64,000 nucleotides of DNA from positions 141,185 through 205,184 of the forward strand of contig NBIV01000148.1 in assembly GCA_003194525.1 (NCBI GenBank), in the 5' to 3' direction. Source of the stretch: Gracilariopsis chorda (taxonomy: Eukaryota; Rhodophyta; Florideophyceae; Gracilariales; Gracilariaceae). The notes under the pieces were generated by a model that did not search any database, was not told where the DNA came from, and saw only the letters and a program-made list of their open reading frames with translations. Numbering within the stretch: position 1 is the stretch's first letter; each line of letters opens with the position of its first letter. The translations under genes and the position numbers were made by a program. Shown piece after piece: positions 10,444 to 21,589 of the stretch.

Positions 10444-11091
10444 TGCTTCGGCAACATCAGGCGCCGTATCCGTTTCTTTGCAGGCCAGAAAGCGAACCCT
10501 TCTTGACAAGCGATCAACCCAGGTGGGGATGGCATCAAATCCACGGTTCGTGTTCTGTAGTTTCACAATGAAATCAGTTGCAACCACACCCGAGCGACGA
10601 GCTGGAACTGGGAGAGCCGTAGGGTCGTTCAAGGTTGGGCCGTGGAAGTCCTTCTGTTGCTGACAGACGCGAAAGCCTTCACAATACCGCTTTAAATCTC
10701 TGGCTTTGTGCTTCCAATGGAATTCACACAGACGAGCAAGAGTCTTTTAAAATGCAAAATGTTCTGTAATCTTAGAGTCATGGGCCAGCTCCAATACTTG
10801 GCGACGACAATGTGACGGAATGCAAAGTTTTCCATTATACAAACGACGCCAACCTTCTTTCTTAAAGGATGGAAACAGTACCTCGAGCCGTTTGCGATGC
10901 TTACGATCCTCTGGCCATATACCATTAAGTGCTTCCACAACAGATCCGAAGAATTGGTCTTTATCGTAACTGGACCAACGTCTTTCCAGTTCGGTGAGGG
11001 ATGGGGTCAAGCATTGAGTTTGCTGGAGCGAGTGACGATCGGAAATTCGAGACAAAGAATCCCCCAGCACATGTAACTTGCCTTTCACCAA
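10444..11091 (-). pseudogene. Gypsy B integrase, N-terminal HHCC region and first catalytic D
   Basis: Frames 11091-10747 and 10632-10408 give GKLCIPSHCRRQVLELAHD, C-x2-C-type residues near FRVCQQQKDF, then SGVVATDFIVKL (first catalytic Asp) and KETDTAPDVAEA. The frame runs into Helitron sequence after DVAEA at 10444. Excision of the Helitron would continue it into 3027. One stop lies near 10745. Confidence 0.8.
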
Positions 11092-11496
11092 GCTGACCTT
11101 GCGGATTTTAAAACTAGGTAGAACATCAAGCCAGCGGGCTTCACGTCAGTTCAAGGACTTCTTTGTTAGGAAGTTTTCCACGACCTGATTATCATTAAAA
11201 GCGTCAAAGGTTGATTCTTCGAGGTAGCACCGAAACTGCTGCAACGAAACCACTAGTGCTAAAAGCTCTAGTTCATTGGCGGTGTAGTTCTGTTCTGCTG
11301 AAGTAAGCTTTCGTGACGTATATGCAATACCAAGATCACACCCATTAAATTCAAATTGCATGAGGGTAGCGCCAACTGCCAGCTGCGAAGCATCAATGTG
11401 TAGGCGGGACGGCCTTTTCCAGTCCGGGGAAACGAGAATTGGGGCCGATATAAGTGCTTCTCTCAGCTCCAGGAATGTTCATTCACACTCAGAGTT
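11092..11496 (-). pseudogene. Gypsy B RNase H domain
   Basis: The translation gives RLHIDASQLAVGATL then YTSRKLTSAEQNYTANELELLALV and FNDNQVVENFL, with catalytic D, E and D positions of retroelement RNase H. A TGA near 11145 and a stop near 11480 interrupt it. It lies between RT and integrase as expected. Confidence 0.85.
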
Positions 11497-12477
11497 TCAA
11501 TCCTTGATACTGCAGCCTTTGCGTGTAAGGTACAGCTCGCAGAGAAAAATGGGGAATAAAGCGTCTGAAGAACTGTACCAGTCCCGAAAAGCTTCTAAGC
11601 TCCGTGATATTACGAGCTTGCGGTCAGTTCGTAATAACCTCGACTTTGTCTGGGTGAACGGAGAGTCCATCTTGACTAACTTCAACCCCAAAAACTCCAT
11701 TGCAGTAGCCATGAATGAACACTTCTTTGGCGAAACATATAGCTCACGTTGACGCAATCGGTCGAGGACAAATCGGATATGATGCATGTGCTCTTCCTGT
11801 TTTCGTCTGTAAATGAGTATATCATCAATATATAAAACCAGGAATCTGTCAATATAGTCATGCAAAACGGCGCTAATCAACGACTGAAAGGATGCAGGAC
11901 CCTTACAAAGTCCCATAGGCATCACAAGGTACTCGAACTGCCCGTATTTTGTGTTGAAGGCGGTTTTTTCGACATCAGATGGCCAGAGTCGGATCTGATG
12001 GAAACCCGTTTTCAGATCGAGTCTAGAAAAGACTCGTGCTTGGCCGAGAAGACGAAACATCTCATCTGTAGGGGGCAAAGGAGCATTATTACCCTTTTTA
12101 ATGCGATTAAGCGCTCGATAGTCGACTACACTACGGAGTTCGCGATCGGATTCCATATCGAAAAACAAAGGCGCTTCAAAAGGTGAACGATTTGGTCGAA
12201 TTTTTCCCGACTTCAGGAGCTTGTCAACGTATCTCCGCGCAGCTACAAGTTCTGCAGGACAGAGCTGATAAGGAGCCCGTGGAGGCTTGGAATCAGAAAC
12301 CAACTCGACGGTATGATCAACGTCACGAGAGGGAGGGAGGCCATCCGGAAGTTCGACTTGAAATACATCTTCAAGTTCGGAAAATATGTCTCGCAGTTCA
12401 GCGTCCTCTGTGGCTAGCAGCTCAGTCTTTGGGTCCTGTCCCCCTGCTTTTTGTAGGAAAAACTCAGAACTGCACAC
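11497..12477 (-). CDS. Gypsy B reverse transcriptase
   Basis: An uninterrupted 326-codon frame holds the RT palm: LLKSGKIRPNRSPFEAPLFF, VVDYRALNRI, FSRLDLKTGFHQI, FEYLVMPMGLCKGPASFQ and the catalytic YIDDIL at 11815-11832. It ends in the thumb/connection (LYVSPKKC, EFLGLKL). It is the best preserved part of element B. Its upstream start codon is not meaningful, because the frame belongs to a polyprotein with protease upstream. Confidence 0.93.
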   Translation of the reverse strand: MCSSEFFLQKAGGQDPKTELLATEDAELRDIFSELEDVFQVELPDGLPPSRDVDHTVELVSDSKPPRAPYQLCPAELVAARRYVDKLLKSGKIRPNRSPFEAPLFFDMESDRELRSVVDYRALNRIKKGNNAPLPPTDEMFRLLGQARVFSRLDLKTGFHQIRLWPSDVEKTAFNTKYGQFEYLVMPMGLCKGPASFQSLISAVLHDYIDRFLVLYIDDILIYRRKQEEHMHHIRFVLDRLRQRELYVSPKKCSFMATAMEFLGLKLVKMDSPFTQTKSRLLRTDRKLVISRSLEAFRDWYSSSDALFPIFLCELYLTRKGCSIKD

Positions 12478-13043
12478 CTATGCAACCCAAAAGAATTGCA
12501 TATTAGACCTAGGACAGCGCATACCCCGGCAAAACTGCTTCACGGTCATCTGTTGCACACGTGGGACCTGTGCGCGGGACACTGGCTGTCCTGATAGTCG
12601 AAAGTCACCAATTATCATCAGACGAGCATTGTAATCGGTGCGGGGGTTAACATCGATATGCCATGGCATATCAAGCAAGATATCGTAGCGAGCATCAGCT
12701 ATAATCGAGTTACCCGTGTCCGAATGAGAGCCAATGCGCAATGTGCCATTGAGAACCATCTCGATCGCAACTTCTTGCGATCCAGGCTTTGAATGACATA
12801 CTTCGAGGAGAGGTGGGCCGAAATTGAACGCATATCGATGAGCTGCCACAAAATCTCAAGACACTACATTTGAGGTACAACCATCATCCTTCAGGACGTT
12901 AACAGGAATGTTGTTCATAGCACCAGACAAAACGATTAATTGCTCGCACCGCACACTTTCTGAGCTCTGCAACGCAGGAACAGACGACACATTATTTTGC
13001 ACAAGTTCTTTCCACGTGCCTTTCTTACTTTCGAAAGGACGGG
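12478..13043 (-). pseudogene. Gypsy B aspartic protease region
   Basis: The frame contains the active-site-like block VLKDDGCTSNVVS (D-[ST]-G-[AC]-[TS] pattern, with Asp in place of Ser/Thr). After an in-frame TGA at about 12850 it continues ARYDILLDMPWH, the typical second block (x-ILGMPW). It lies between Gag and RT. Confidence 0.75.
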
Positions 13044-13880
13044 TTAGTTTTCTGAACGATCCGAATAGAAATTTCCAGAGCTGCCATCCGCAGACGCTAA
13101 TGCAGTCTCCAAATTCGCCACAGTCGCCGTGCCTGAGGGATCGCTACGGGGCTTCCACGGGCGACAACCTGGTTTATGGCATTTAAAGGAAGCATTGTTG
13201 CAGATATCAAGCAAGCGTTGCTTGGAACGCTCTGAACGACACAAGTCCGTGTTTTCAACTTGCATAGGCGTAGGCGCCATTTGTGTGGAGTGTGCAGTTC
13301 TACGCACTTCTGAGATATTCTGATGCGCAGAAAAAGTGCCTGAAAAGGCTGCTTCTACACGCATTGCAATTTTTGTGGCTTCCTCAAATTCCACACAGCT
13401 GGAATTACGAGTTTCAAATTGGATCTTCGGTTTCAAACCACTGATGAACTTGTCCCATTTCTCGTTCGCGCTCATATCAAGAATTGTGAGCACAATGGTG
13501 CGAAAGGTAGAATGATAAGTAGCAACAGTGGTTGTTTGCTTATAGGCTCGAAGAGCATCGCGAGTGCGAGGTTCGTGATCTTCTGGGACAAATTCTCTTC
13601 TGATAGCCGCAACAAAAGTTTCCCAAGCCTGTGGGACTTCGTTGGCTTGTAAGACCGTATACCACCAAATTGCGGCAGTGCCTGTCAACAATGTGATTGC
13701 AAATACAATGCGGTTGGCATCAGATAAGAAAACATTAGCGTTTTCGACCTGAACGAGTACAAAATATTGTTCAACTTTGTACAAACAGGTGTTCGCGACA
13801 AGAAAATCACGATCTTCACTAAAGCATTCGGGCTTATTGTGCTTGAGATTGATCGACACAGAGGATGCTGAAACTTCCAT
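13044..13880 (-). CDS. Gypsy B Gag
   Basis: I start at ATG 13880, only 18 bp inside the LTR boundary, because further upstream the frame runs into the LTR. Residues 60-200 fit the retrotransposon Gag domain: AIWWYTVLQANE, AWETFVAAIRREFVPED, RDALRAYKQTTTVATYHSTFR, KWDKFISGLKP. The C-terminal zinc knuckle is degenerate (FKCHKPGCRPWK). The frame is open for 278 codons. The very short distance between LTR and ATG means that the primer-binding site (beginning TGGTACACATC) overlaps the Gag start region. Confidence 0.9.
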   Translation of the reverse strand: MEVSASSVSINLKHNKPECFSEDRDFLVANTCLYKVEQYFVLVQVENANVFLSDANRIVFAITLLTGTAAIWWYTVLQANEVPQAWETFVAAIRREFVPEDHEPRTRDALRAYKQTTTVATYHSTFRTIVLTILDMSANEKWDKFISGLKPKIQFETRNSSCVEFEEATKIAMRVEAAFSGTFSAHQNISEVRRTAHSTQMAPTPMQVENTDLCRSERSKQRLLDICNNASFKCHKPGCRPWKPRSDPSGTATVANLETALASADGSSGNFYSDRSEN

Positions 13881-13898
13881 GGCAGCGATGTGTACCAG

Positions 13899-14125
13899 TG
13901 CAACAGCGAATGCGAACTGCCTACTGAGGATATAGAAGATGAATTCTCTGACTGGTCGATACCCTGCTTTTACTGGGGTTCCTTCTTTTCTTGGTCCTTT
14001 TATACTGCTCATCGTGCCAAATCTATCTGATGCTCGAGACCAAATAGAATCCTCTTCCCTTACAAACTCTCAATTGTTCCTTAACGTCTTTCCAAGTACG
14101 ATCTTTCCTAACGATACTCGTTGCA
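13899..14125 (-). repeat. Gypsy B LTR, right copy (5' LTR)
   Basis: A 227-bp direct copy of 1040-1265, with TGCAAC...GTTGCA ends. On the - strand it is immediately followed by the primer-binding site and Gag. Confidence 0.93.
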
Positions 14126-14130
14126 AACAG
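14126..14130. repeat. Target-site duplication AACAG, right copy
   Basis: Exact copy of 1035-1039 on the outer side of the right LTR. Confidence 0.9.
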
Positions 14131-14870
14131 AACAACATGCCAAACTGTAATCCAGCCCACAGACCCTACACAACGCTCAAGCACCTCAATCGCCAGCCCC
14201 CCACTCCATGATCACACCCCGAACAAGCGACACGTGGTATAGAAAAATCCTGGGAGATATCACGATTGTCACGGATAGTACCAGACCGGATATATACCAT
14301 CATGCGGCAAACAGGATTTCACAGCACATGCAAAACTCCCAACCACACCGCAAACAAGCATTAAAGATCTTTCTACGGTATCCAAAAGGCACCGAAACAT
14401 ATGAACTAGTCTTCGCCCCCATTCGTTCAAAAAAATCTCACCCGCACAGGCTACAGGTCTACAGTGACGGAGATTTTGCGAATGCACGGAATCGCAAGTC
14501 AATCACTGCCAACTTTCATACGATGAACGGAACGTCAGTATCATGGCTATCCAAAAATCAGAGCGTCGTTGCACTCTCGACTACCGAGGCCGAGTACATA
14601 GCCGCAACGACTGCTACACAACGTACCAGCTCGTTACAGCAACTCGTTATATCAACTCATATTCCCTTCAGAGAACCAACAGCACACTATATCGACAATA
14701 GATCGGCAGTTCTTATTGCCGAGAACCAAGCCCCAACCAAGCGATGCAAGTACATTGACATCAGGCATCACTACCTTCAACATCACATCACAGAAAAAGA
14801 AGCACCCTTCACTGACGTCCGACTGCTTAGACAACGGCAGAAATACTACGTAACCGTTACATGGAGATAG
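14131..14870 (+). CDS. Ty1/copia element A, RNase H and pol C-terminus (3' part of split element)
   Basis: The open frame 14208-14870 reads WYRKILG and STRPDIYHHAANRIS, then YSDGDFAN, WLSKNQSVVALSTTEAEYIA, YIDNRSAVLIA and CKYIDIRHHYLQHHI. This is the copia pre-RNase H and RNase H order, with the D-E-D-D catalytic residues all present. It continues the RT part at 1-1034 across the gypsy insertion. The intact 220-codon frame contrasts with the broken 5' half. Confidence 0.9.
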
Positions 14871-14929
14871 ATTCCAACGATTCAGAAAGACTCAATGTCG
14901 CCTCACAACCTCGGTCAGAATACAGCGCA

Positions 14930-14956
14930 AAAACTGGGGGCTGTCAAACACCATCA
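14930..14956 (+). other. Polypurine tract and start of the copia A 3' LTR
   Basis: After the pol stop, AAAACTGGGGGC is followed at 14942 by TGTCAAACACCATC, a TG-starting LTR-like sequence. The LTR end was not found before 15312. Confidence 0.5.
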
Positions 14957-15312
14957 TGAATCTTGCTGTGCTGCATTTTGAGAAGTCAAACATTACAGTA
15001 GAAATAACCAGTACTTAAGACAAGCAAGAATCGAGATCGAAGTAAAGTGGAGTCAAAACTTCACTTTCAAAGACTTCCGGCTGTTACCGCACTGAGCATG
15101 ACACTTGCGCGTATTGGGACTGGCTCTTTGCAGGCCTTGAGGGTTACAGAAGTGGCATAGCATCTCTTTAGTCGATGGTGGCAGCGATTGACGATATTTT
15201 CATGTGCACGGCACCGTTATAATCTATGCAATTGTCGCGAGTGACGAAAATGGCATCAAAACCGTTCGTAACCAGCGCAGCAGAGCCAGACATGGTTGGA
15301 TAAACGAATGGT
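14957..15312. other. Probable copia A LTR body, no gene seen
   Basis: No coding frame or repeat that I can assign. It presumably holds the rest of the copia A LTR and the junction with the next element. Confidence 0.4.
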
Positions 15313-15450
15313 TGTGAATTGCTGTGCCAGCCGTTTATTGAAACGTGTAGACTTACTCGTTTCACTGAACCTAACATTGAGATTATTAATAAAGCAACGA
15401 CTGTTGCTCTGGCTGACCTTGTGTGTCCGTCAAGCCACCGGAAATAACTT
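15313..15450 (+). repeat. Repeat R1 copy 1 (probable start of copia C1 5' LTR)
   Basis: It begins TGTGAATTGCTGTGCCAG and contains an inverted segment (GAAACGTGTAGAC...CGTTTCACTGAA). It matches 29529-29670 and 35692-35835 in the same orientation. The last copy follows a purine-rich tract after a copia pol gene, which suggests that R1 is the LTR start. Confidence 0.65.
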
Positions 15451-16326
15451 CATGTTTTTCATCGTAGCACTGCGGCGAAAACTCATACCCCAGGTTATCA
15501 CAGTGCTTCCTCGCCCCTTACAGCATTTGGTTTCCATCTCTTCCAAAGAGACGACGACTTCTTGTGAGAGCTCTCCATTCCCATCCCGCATTCTACTATA
15601 CCTGCATTCGCTGCCGTGTTGTTTGGCAAATCTCCCCAACAAGTTCAGTACCTGTTTTACCATCAGTACTGATTCTTGTTTCCATTGCGCTGTATTCTCT
15701 GCTGCACGCAGCACGTTCACCACTCTGCACAGCTCACGTTGTAGACGTGGCCTTTTCCCTTTGCGCGTTTTACACATTTCGTCAATTGTCTACAGTACTT
15801 GAAGAAACATTTCCCGATTGGTGCGAAGCAAGGGAACCATTCCCCTATTTCTGACCCTGCTAAGTAGCCTTCGAATTTACCGTTAGTAACCCGATCCAGT
15901 TAGCTCTGGTGACCGAACACGTGGCATCGAAAAGTGCCATAACGGAGCTTACTAGGGGTTTTTAATGAAGGAAAACGACAGCTAGATCAAGCAAATTTTA
16001 GTAATCTTCAACGGAAGTTGTTTTAATTAGGAACCAAGAGTTTGGTTAAAATCTCCAGCTCTTCTGGGATAGTCCACAATCGTGTTATTATAGTCACCCA
16101 GACTCCCGCTCTTCCAGTATCCCTTCGACCAATTCTTACACGGTCCATCCCCAAAGCACACCAGATCATATCCATCATGAATACTTAGTTCTTCTCTCCT
16201 AAAGTCCAAGATACTGCCAGACCAGCACCAGTATCAGTCTCCGCTGCCGCACTAGCACCAGCCTCTGCCGCAACAAAACCAAACAATAATGACAGAGGAA
16301 TCACACAGCCAAATGCAGCACTCATC

Positions 16327-17215
16327 GTGCCTACAACGCCACAGCAGTTGGTTCCAAACAAAGTGGAAAAAACGTGGATCTTTCAGCAGCTAACAAATTT
16401 GGGTGCTCCCACACAGAAACCACCAACGTTGGAAAACACCTGTGACGCTTTGGCAAAAGCCGTGAATCACAGACAAATAACAGATCAAACAATCCTTCAG
16501 GCGCAATCGGTACGTGGTTTCTGTTGGCGACGCTCGTATATGGCAGCGATAACAACCGCCAATGTACAATACATAGTCTTTACAGCCCTGAAACAAGCGA
16601 ATTCCGTAGTGCGAAGCAAATTAGATGACGATGAAGGACCTCCTCTTGCCCTTTTTAGACTTGGTGGGAAAGAAGGGGACGCATAACATTTATTAGATCA
16701 GGCGCTTCTTGAATAAAAATTGGAGGCAGAGAGAAGTGTGGTGTCGTCGGGCGATAGTGCAGCTAGAAACCTTGCACGCAAGAACGAGTCACGAAGAGAA
16801 AACCGTGTGTCTCGCTAGGCAGAAGGCATATTACGAGTCAGAGAACAAGCAAAAGGCAAACTCGAAGAAGAAACCTGTGCAAGAACGCCGTAACGCCAAT
16901 TGTCATCTGTTAAAGGCGCAAAGTATGAGCACAAACGCGGCAGCATCAAGCGTTGCAGTCGCAGCTCAACAAGCAGAACAGTTTGGGGCTTTTCTCTCCC
17001 TTTACGCTCAGAAAAACAATCTAACGGTTCCAAACATTAGCATTGTGATGCCTGCGTCGGTTTCGGTGTCGCCATTAGAGATGAACAGTGCGCTGCTTGC
17101 TGGAAACGAGGTGGAACCCGATACAATTGATGATGCGACAACCAACAACGCCACTATACTGTCGGAAAGAGGCGGGAGGCCAGCGACAGGAAGTAGCGAG
17201 GGACCACAGAACTAG
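16327..17215 (+). pseudogene. D1 accessory ORF (unrecognised)
   Basis: Two frames, 16327-16686 (119 codons) and 16709-17215 (168 codons), are separated by a stop and a frame change, probably parts of one gene. The first is Thr/Pro/Gln-rich at the start, then predicted helical. The second has a highly charged helical stretch (ARQKAYYESENKQKANSKKK) and an Ala/Gln-rich helix. PIF/Harbinger elements normally carry a second protein with a Myb/SANT-like domain, but I do not see a clear tryptophan pattern here. The assignment as accessory protein rests on position alone. Confidence 0.4.
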
Positions 17216-17220
17216 ATGGA

Positions 17221-17319
17221 TGTGCCTTGCGCGCTCTGCGCGCGCGAGAAACTTGGCTGTAGTCACCTTCGGCTCCCTACGCTGCGGACTTGTCGCGCGC
17301 ACAGAGCGCACAAGGCACA
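17221..17319. terminator. Long GC-rich hairpin between convergent genes of D1
   Basis: The arms 17221-17246 and 17294-17319 are reverse complements over 26 bp with two mismatches, around a 47-nt loop. It fills the gap between the stop of the + strand ORF (17215) and the stop of the - strand transposase (17328). A bidirectional transcript-end structure is the simplest reading; that role is inferred. Confidence 0.6.
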
Positions 17320-17327
17320 AAGAGAAA

Positions 17328-18547
17328 TCAATCATCCTCAGTACGCTCCATCATCTCGACCTTCGCTAGATAGCGCTCGTGCGTCTGTAGCGCATATCCG
17401 CGGTGATCAAACTGCCAATTGAAGACCATAGCTGCAGTATGGTAGGCGATAGGGAGCAACTCCATTCCATATGGCCAACGGCCCAAGAAGAGCCGAAAGC
17501 GGTTGTTGATAAAGCCAATCCCCCATTCGTTCACCATTCACTGCTTACGTATGTTTCTATTATGATGTGTTCTATGGAGCCATGAGGTGCTCTCAGTGCG
17601 TTTATACGGCACGATCAATTCCCTGTCACTGGCAAACCCCATTTCTGCCATCCCATGTTGCCCATGTGATAGATAAGACTCACGGTTACGGTACACTTTA
17701 GAGCTAGTGTACAGAGAACGATCAGATTCTGCGCTATGGTCCGTGATCTCTACGTGGATAAACCTTCCGAGTCTATCGCGAAACAGAAGGATCAAAAAAC
17801 AATGAGACTTCTTGTATCCATCATACGCTCTTTCTTGCTCATCTTTGTTGCCTGGTGTCCATCGTTTGTTCTTGTTTCCATCTACAAAGAAGGCACAAGA
17901 TGGGAGCCTAATCACCAAGCCCTCCATATTTAATCTTTCTTCGGCGTTCGGCGAGCGTAGAAGCTTGGGTATTGCAGCGCCAAGACATTTGTGCAAAGCA
18001 AAGAGAGCATGTCTAAGGTAGTTCGAAACAGTTCCAGTAGAACCACCATAGTTTACAGCCATATGTTCTAAACCTTCGCCTCCTTCATTTGATCCTTCTA
18101 AGAGGTCGAAAAAAAAGAACAGCAGTTCTCGCGTATCTAATTTCCTCTTTTTTAGGACACGGTTGTCTTGTGTAAAGTTCCATCTTACGTTAAATGGTTT
18201 GCTAAGTTCTTCTGCCACTAGATCAGGGAGAGCGTCGAATTCTGATGCCGTTACGTGAGTAATCTTCTTAAAAAAATATGTATCCGCGTCGTGATACCGC
18301 ACTTTTGTGTAGAACTGTGACTGCTCTCTACGGACATATGTAGCTTTCTTTGTGAACAAATTGTTACTGGGACCAGGCTTTGTTTGCAGTTCTTCTTCGT
18401 TGCTGCTTTCAGGATCGTGTCGATTGCGATACTTAAAGCGGCAGAGTCTGCTGCAGCTATCATATGAGAGGTGTGCTGTTGCTGCGCTAAAAACTGCGAC
18501 ATAAACGACACCACAGTGCTGAGATCTTCATCGCCGTCATCGCTCAT
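17328..18547 (-). pseudogene. D1 DDE transposase (DDE_Tnp_4/Harbinger type)
   Basis: Order on the - strand: an acidic N-terminus (18547-18251), a helical DNA-binding-like region, then CAFFVDGNKNKRW (first Asp), YDGYKKSHCF, HVEITDHSAESDRSLYT (second Asp region), and after an in-frame TGA at about 17537-17535, VNEWGIGFINNRFRLF (catalytic Glu) and WPYG. The residues follow the nuclease domain of Harbinger transposases. Two lesions are visible: a one-base shift near 18365, and the TGA just before the catalytic Glu. Everything else reads open for about 340 codons. Confidence 0.8.
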
Positions 18548-18677
18548 TATGGGGTAGTGGTGAGGCAGAAAGGACGTCTTTGTGGATGTGGTAGAAAACG
18601 GACACTAATTTGAGATAAGAAACGGCCCAAAATCGCAGGCTTGAAAATGAGGACGTTTGGTGCTAATTAAAAACTCC

Positions 18678-20169
18678 TAAGGAAAATCAATTTATGGAGT
18701 TGAATTATTCGTCGAACGCTTCTCCGATTCTCGAACCAGCAAAACGCTTCTATTTTTCACAACTTATTCGTGATTCACGAACTTAGACTTGGCTCACGCT
18801 ATCATACCATATGATATGGTGGAACCTTTCTATTATTGCCTTTGGTGTTTTGTCTCTTTCTTCTTTCGTCTTGCTTCTCAATTTCTCTCTTTTCCGGTTC
18901 TACACAGAACTGACGTTGCAACTGTGGCCCTCCGACTTACAGACGTTGGTTTCTCTTTCTTACAGCGCATTTGCTTAGCTCGCGTCTTTTCTAGTATGGC
19001 GCAATTCCTTTTTGGGTCTCGACACAGCCTCTGGTGTTGCGTATGACCGCTGCCTCTACAAGGTCTCTGCAAATGTCCAAAATTGAGTTGGTCTCGTCCT
19101 TGCTCTCATATAACAGCTGCGCAGTTATCTCCAAACTTACTGGGGTCTTATTCCGCCTTGATTTCTACTGTCTATTCTCACAGCCCTTACCGATTAGAAA
19201 CACTCGATCTTCTAACGAACTGTACGTTGTTTCCTATTCTAGCTTCTGCTACACCCACAGATCTCTGAGAATTTATCATCACCGGGGAAATAAATCCATT
19301 TTACCTTCCTGTATATCCTCCATTCATAGATGCGTGTACGCTAAAGCTTCGGGAACATCCTAGTTTCGTTGAACAACCCTTGCATTAGGCGTTGCGTCTA
19401 TACCGGCCATTTGAAGCCTCTATGCTGCAAGTGGTGCTAATTTTACACGCTGCGCATCACTGCACCACACAAACCGCGCTAAAACCCCGCCATTTGCGTT
19501 TGAATTGCAATACGGCGCTGCCTCACGAACAAAAGCGCTTGAATTCAGGAAAAAATCCCGCCACCTTACAGGAAGCTGCGTGGAGCTTGGCATTCACCAG
19601 GCAAACAGCTTGCGTACGTGACTAAGGGCCTTTATTCCAATTATGTTATTAAGGTCCTTTATTGAAATTATCCATACGTCGACGTTTGCATTTTCTTCGA
19701 ATATAAGGTTCGCTGGCTGATTACCAGCAGAGTATCGAGTGGGGTCATCAAGTATTCCGAAACCTCGTGATCAGACCATATAAACTGTTCAGCTGGGGTT
19801 CGCTCTGCCATCCCTCATAGACAGAGTGGCTCATCGTGCAGCTCAAACTAAATCTTGGTTCGTGATAACAGAGAAAAGTTTGTCGAGCCAGCATGCGCAA
19901 AGAACTAGGAGTGGTTTGCTGGTGACAGTATATCTCCTAGAAGTTCCATAGGGAAGCGCGCACCTTTTTCTGGTTGGTGCAAGACTTTTCAGGCCACAGC
20001 AAACCAGAACTCACCGGTATAGTATAACCCAGATTCAGCGCTCTGGGTTTTAGGGGCTTTGGAGATAGCATCTTCTGTAAGTTTCCCTGCCATGAAGAGT
20101 GTTTCGCCCGGCAGGGAACTGTTGAAGAGAGTAAAGTTCCACTTTCCTCTCTCGCTGCCAGCCTCCAAG
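18678..20169 (+). other. Copia C1 LTR/leader, right of D1
   Basis: No gene. Pyrimidine-rich DNA that aligns patchily with 30240-31440 in copia C2; for example, 20060-20100 and 31330-31380 share a TAGGGGCTTTGGAGATAGCA-like block. Confidence 0.6.
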
Positions 20170-20960
20170 TGGCGGACTTGGTTCTAGTGGCGGATACAAC
20201 ACGCGTCCTTCACTTGCAAGGGACTGCCGACTACTACACATGGAAAACATACGTTGTGAATTGATGCACGCTTCTAAAGCACTCTTTTTGATCAATCAAG
20301 AGCCATCCTCAGAGGAACAAAGTACCGCCCGAGCACGAAAGCGCTAGGACGATGCCAGTAGGAAAACAAAAACCATTGTCGTGCAATCCTTAGCTATAAA
20401 AACTATCGTCGCCATCTCAGACCTACTAAAACGAGAGCATTCCACCTCACTAGAGGTATAGAGGACGTTTGAACGCATCTATAAGGTGGAGAGCATCCAC
20501 TGAAAAATGAATCTTCGTCAAATTCTAAATGTTATGATATTCCATGATGGTGACGACATACAGAAGCACCTACAGCACATGAAAACCTCCTTCGTATAGC
20601 GTGCACGCTTAGAAGGTCTACAACGTGATCCTAAACGCACCGCTTGACTACTGAGAACACTCCCCGAGTCTCTAATGGCAATTACTCTCCTATTCGGCGC
20701 CAATAAAATGCCATACGAGCAAGTCGTTTACTTCGTAGGTTATGAAATGAACTAGCAAGATCATCGAAAGTCCACAAATAACTCTGACACACAAGACAAA
20801 ACTAAACTGCGACAACATCCGTACCCTGTAGCCCAGAAATCTCACCTTGGAAAAAAAAAATTCATCCAAATCCAAGAATGTTAGATGCTGAAACTGTGTT
20901 AAACTCGGACACATTCGCGCCAAATGCAGAGTAAGAAGATTAATTGACAGTGCAAACAAC
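20170..20960 (+). pseudogene. Copia C1 Gag remnant
   Basis: It aligns at nucleotide level with the Gag frame of C2 (31450-32076) along its length, for example the CAAAGTACCGCCCGAGCACG block against CAAAGTACCGCCCAAAGGCG. Many stops are present and no frame longer than about 60 codons survives on the + strand. Confidence 0.7.
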
Positions 20961-21589
20961 CGACATCCGAGACGATCAAAAATATCGCTTCCCTAGGAGA
21001 AACAAGAACAGAAAGTAAGTACCATGGGACTCAAACAGGAATGACCAAAACCAAATCCGAAACAATAGTCAACGACACAGCACTTAACAATGGCCAGGAG
21101 GTTTCGCGGCAATCACTGAGGCTATGTCTTCCTATTTAGATAGAAAAATCAACACATGCCTCGAATGTGCTGCGAAACATATCTTTGTCAACGAAAAAAC
21201 ACTTCTCTAGGAGTATCACCATACTAGAGCCCAACAGTTTGCACATGCCACGGCCATTCTAGGATCGAATGATACAGAACAATAAGACTCCCACTGAGAA
21301 ATGGATTGAATCTTCCCGCAAAACACATAAACATCCTTCGACTCCAACTTCATTTCCCTCTCAGTCCTTTTACAGCATACTCTGGTAGAAGTCTCGAACA
21401 ACTGAGAATAAACGTGTTTCATCATCACACATCCGGAATTTGGTGATGTACTCTACCGATCAAAAGGAGAGGGACGGACTATACCCGATTCCAAACCGTA
21501 TTTTCCCGCCTAGAGCACAATCGACAGACGTGATCACACAGGACAGGGTAGGCTCCTGTCCTGTGCGAAAAAACGAACAAACCTCTTGC

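Larger units (their letters stand above)
1040..14125 (-). mobile_element. Ty3/gypsy LTR retrotransposon B with nested Helitrons
   Basis: The element is bounded by two LTRs and an exact AACAG duplication, and lies inside copia element A. Reading on the - strand from 13880 the order is Gag, protease, RT, RNase H, integrase and a chromodomain-like C-terminus, which is the Ty3/gypsy order. The 13.1-kb length is explained by about 8.2 kb of Helitron DNA inserted in the integrase gene (2148-2923 and 3028-10443). Without these the element is about 4.9 kb. Several nonsense codons and indels interrupt the frames, so this copy is not autonomous. Confidence 0.93.
15955..18677 (-). mobile_element. PIF/Harbinger-type transposon D1
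   Basis: Left end GGGGTTTTTAAT and right end ATTAAAAACTCC form terminal inverted repeats with one mismatch. The element splits copia C1 homology. It holds a DDE transposase on the - strand and an accessory gene on the + strand, converging on a hairpin. The flanking trinucleotides are CTA and TAA, which are not an exact duplication, so one end may be off by a base or mutated. Confidence 0.75.
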
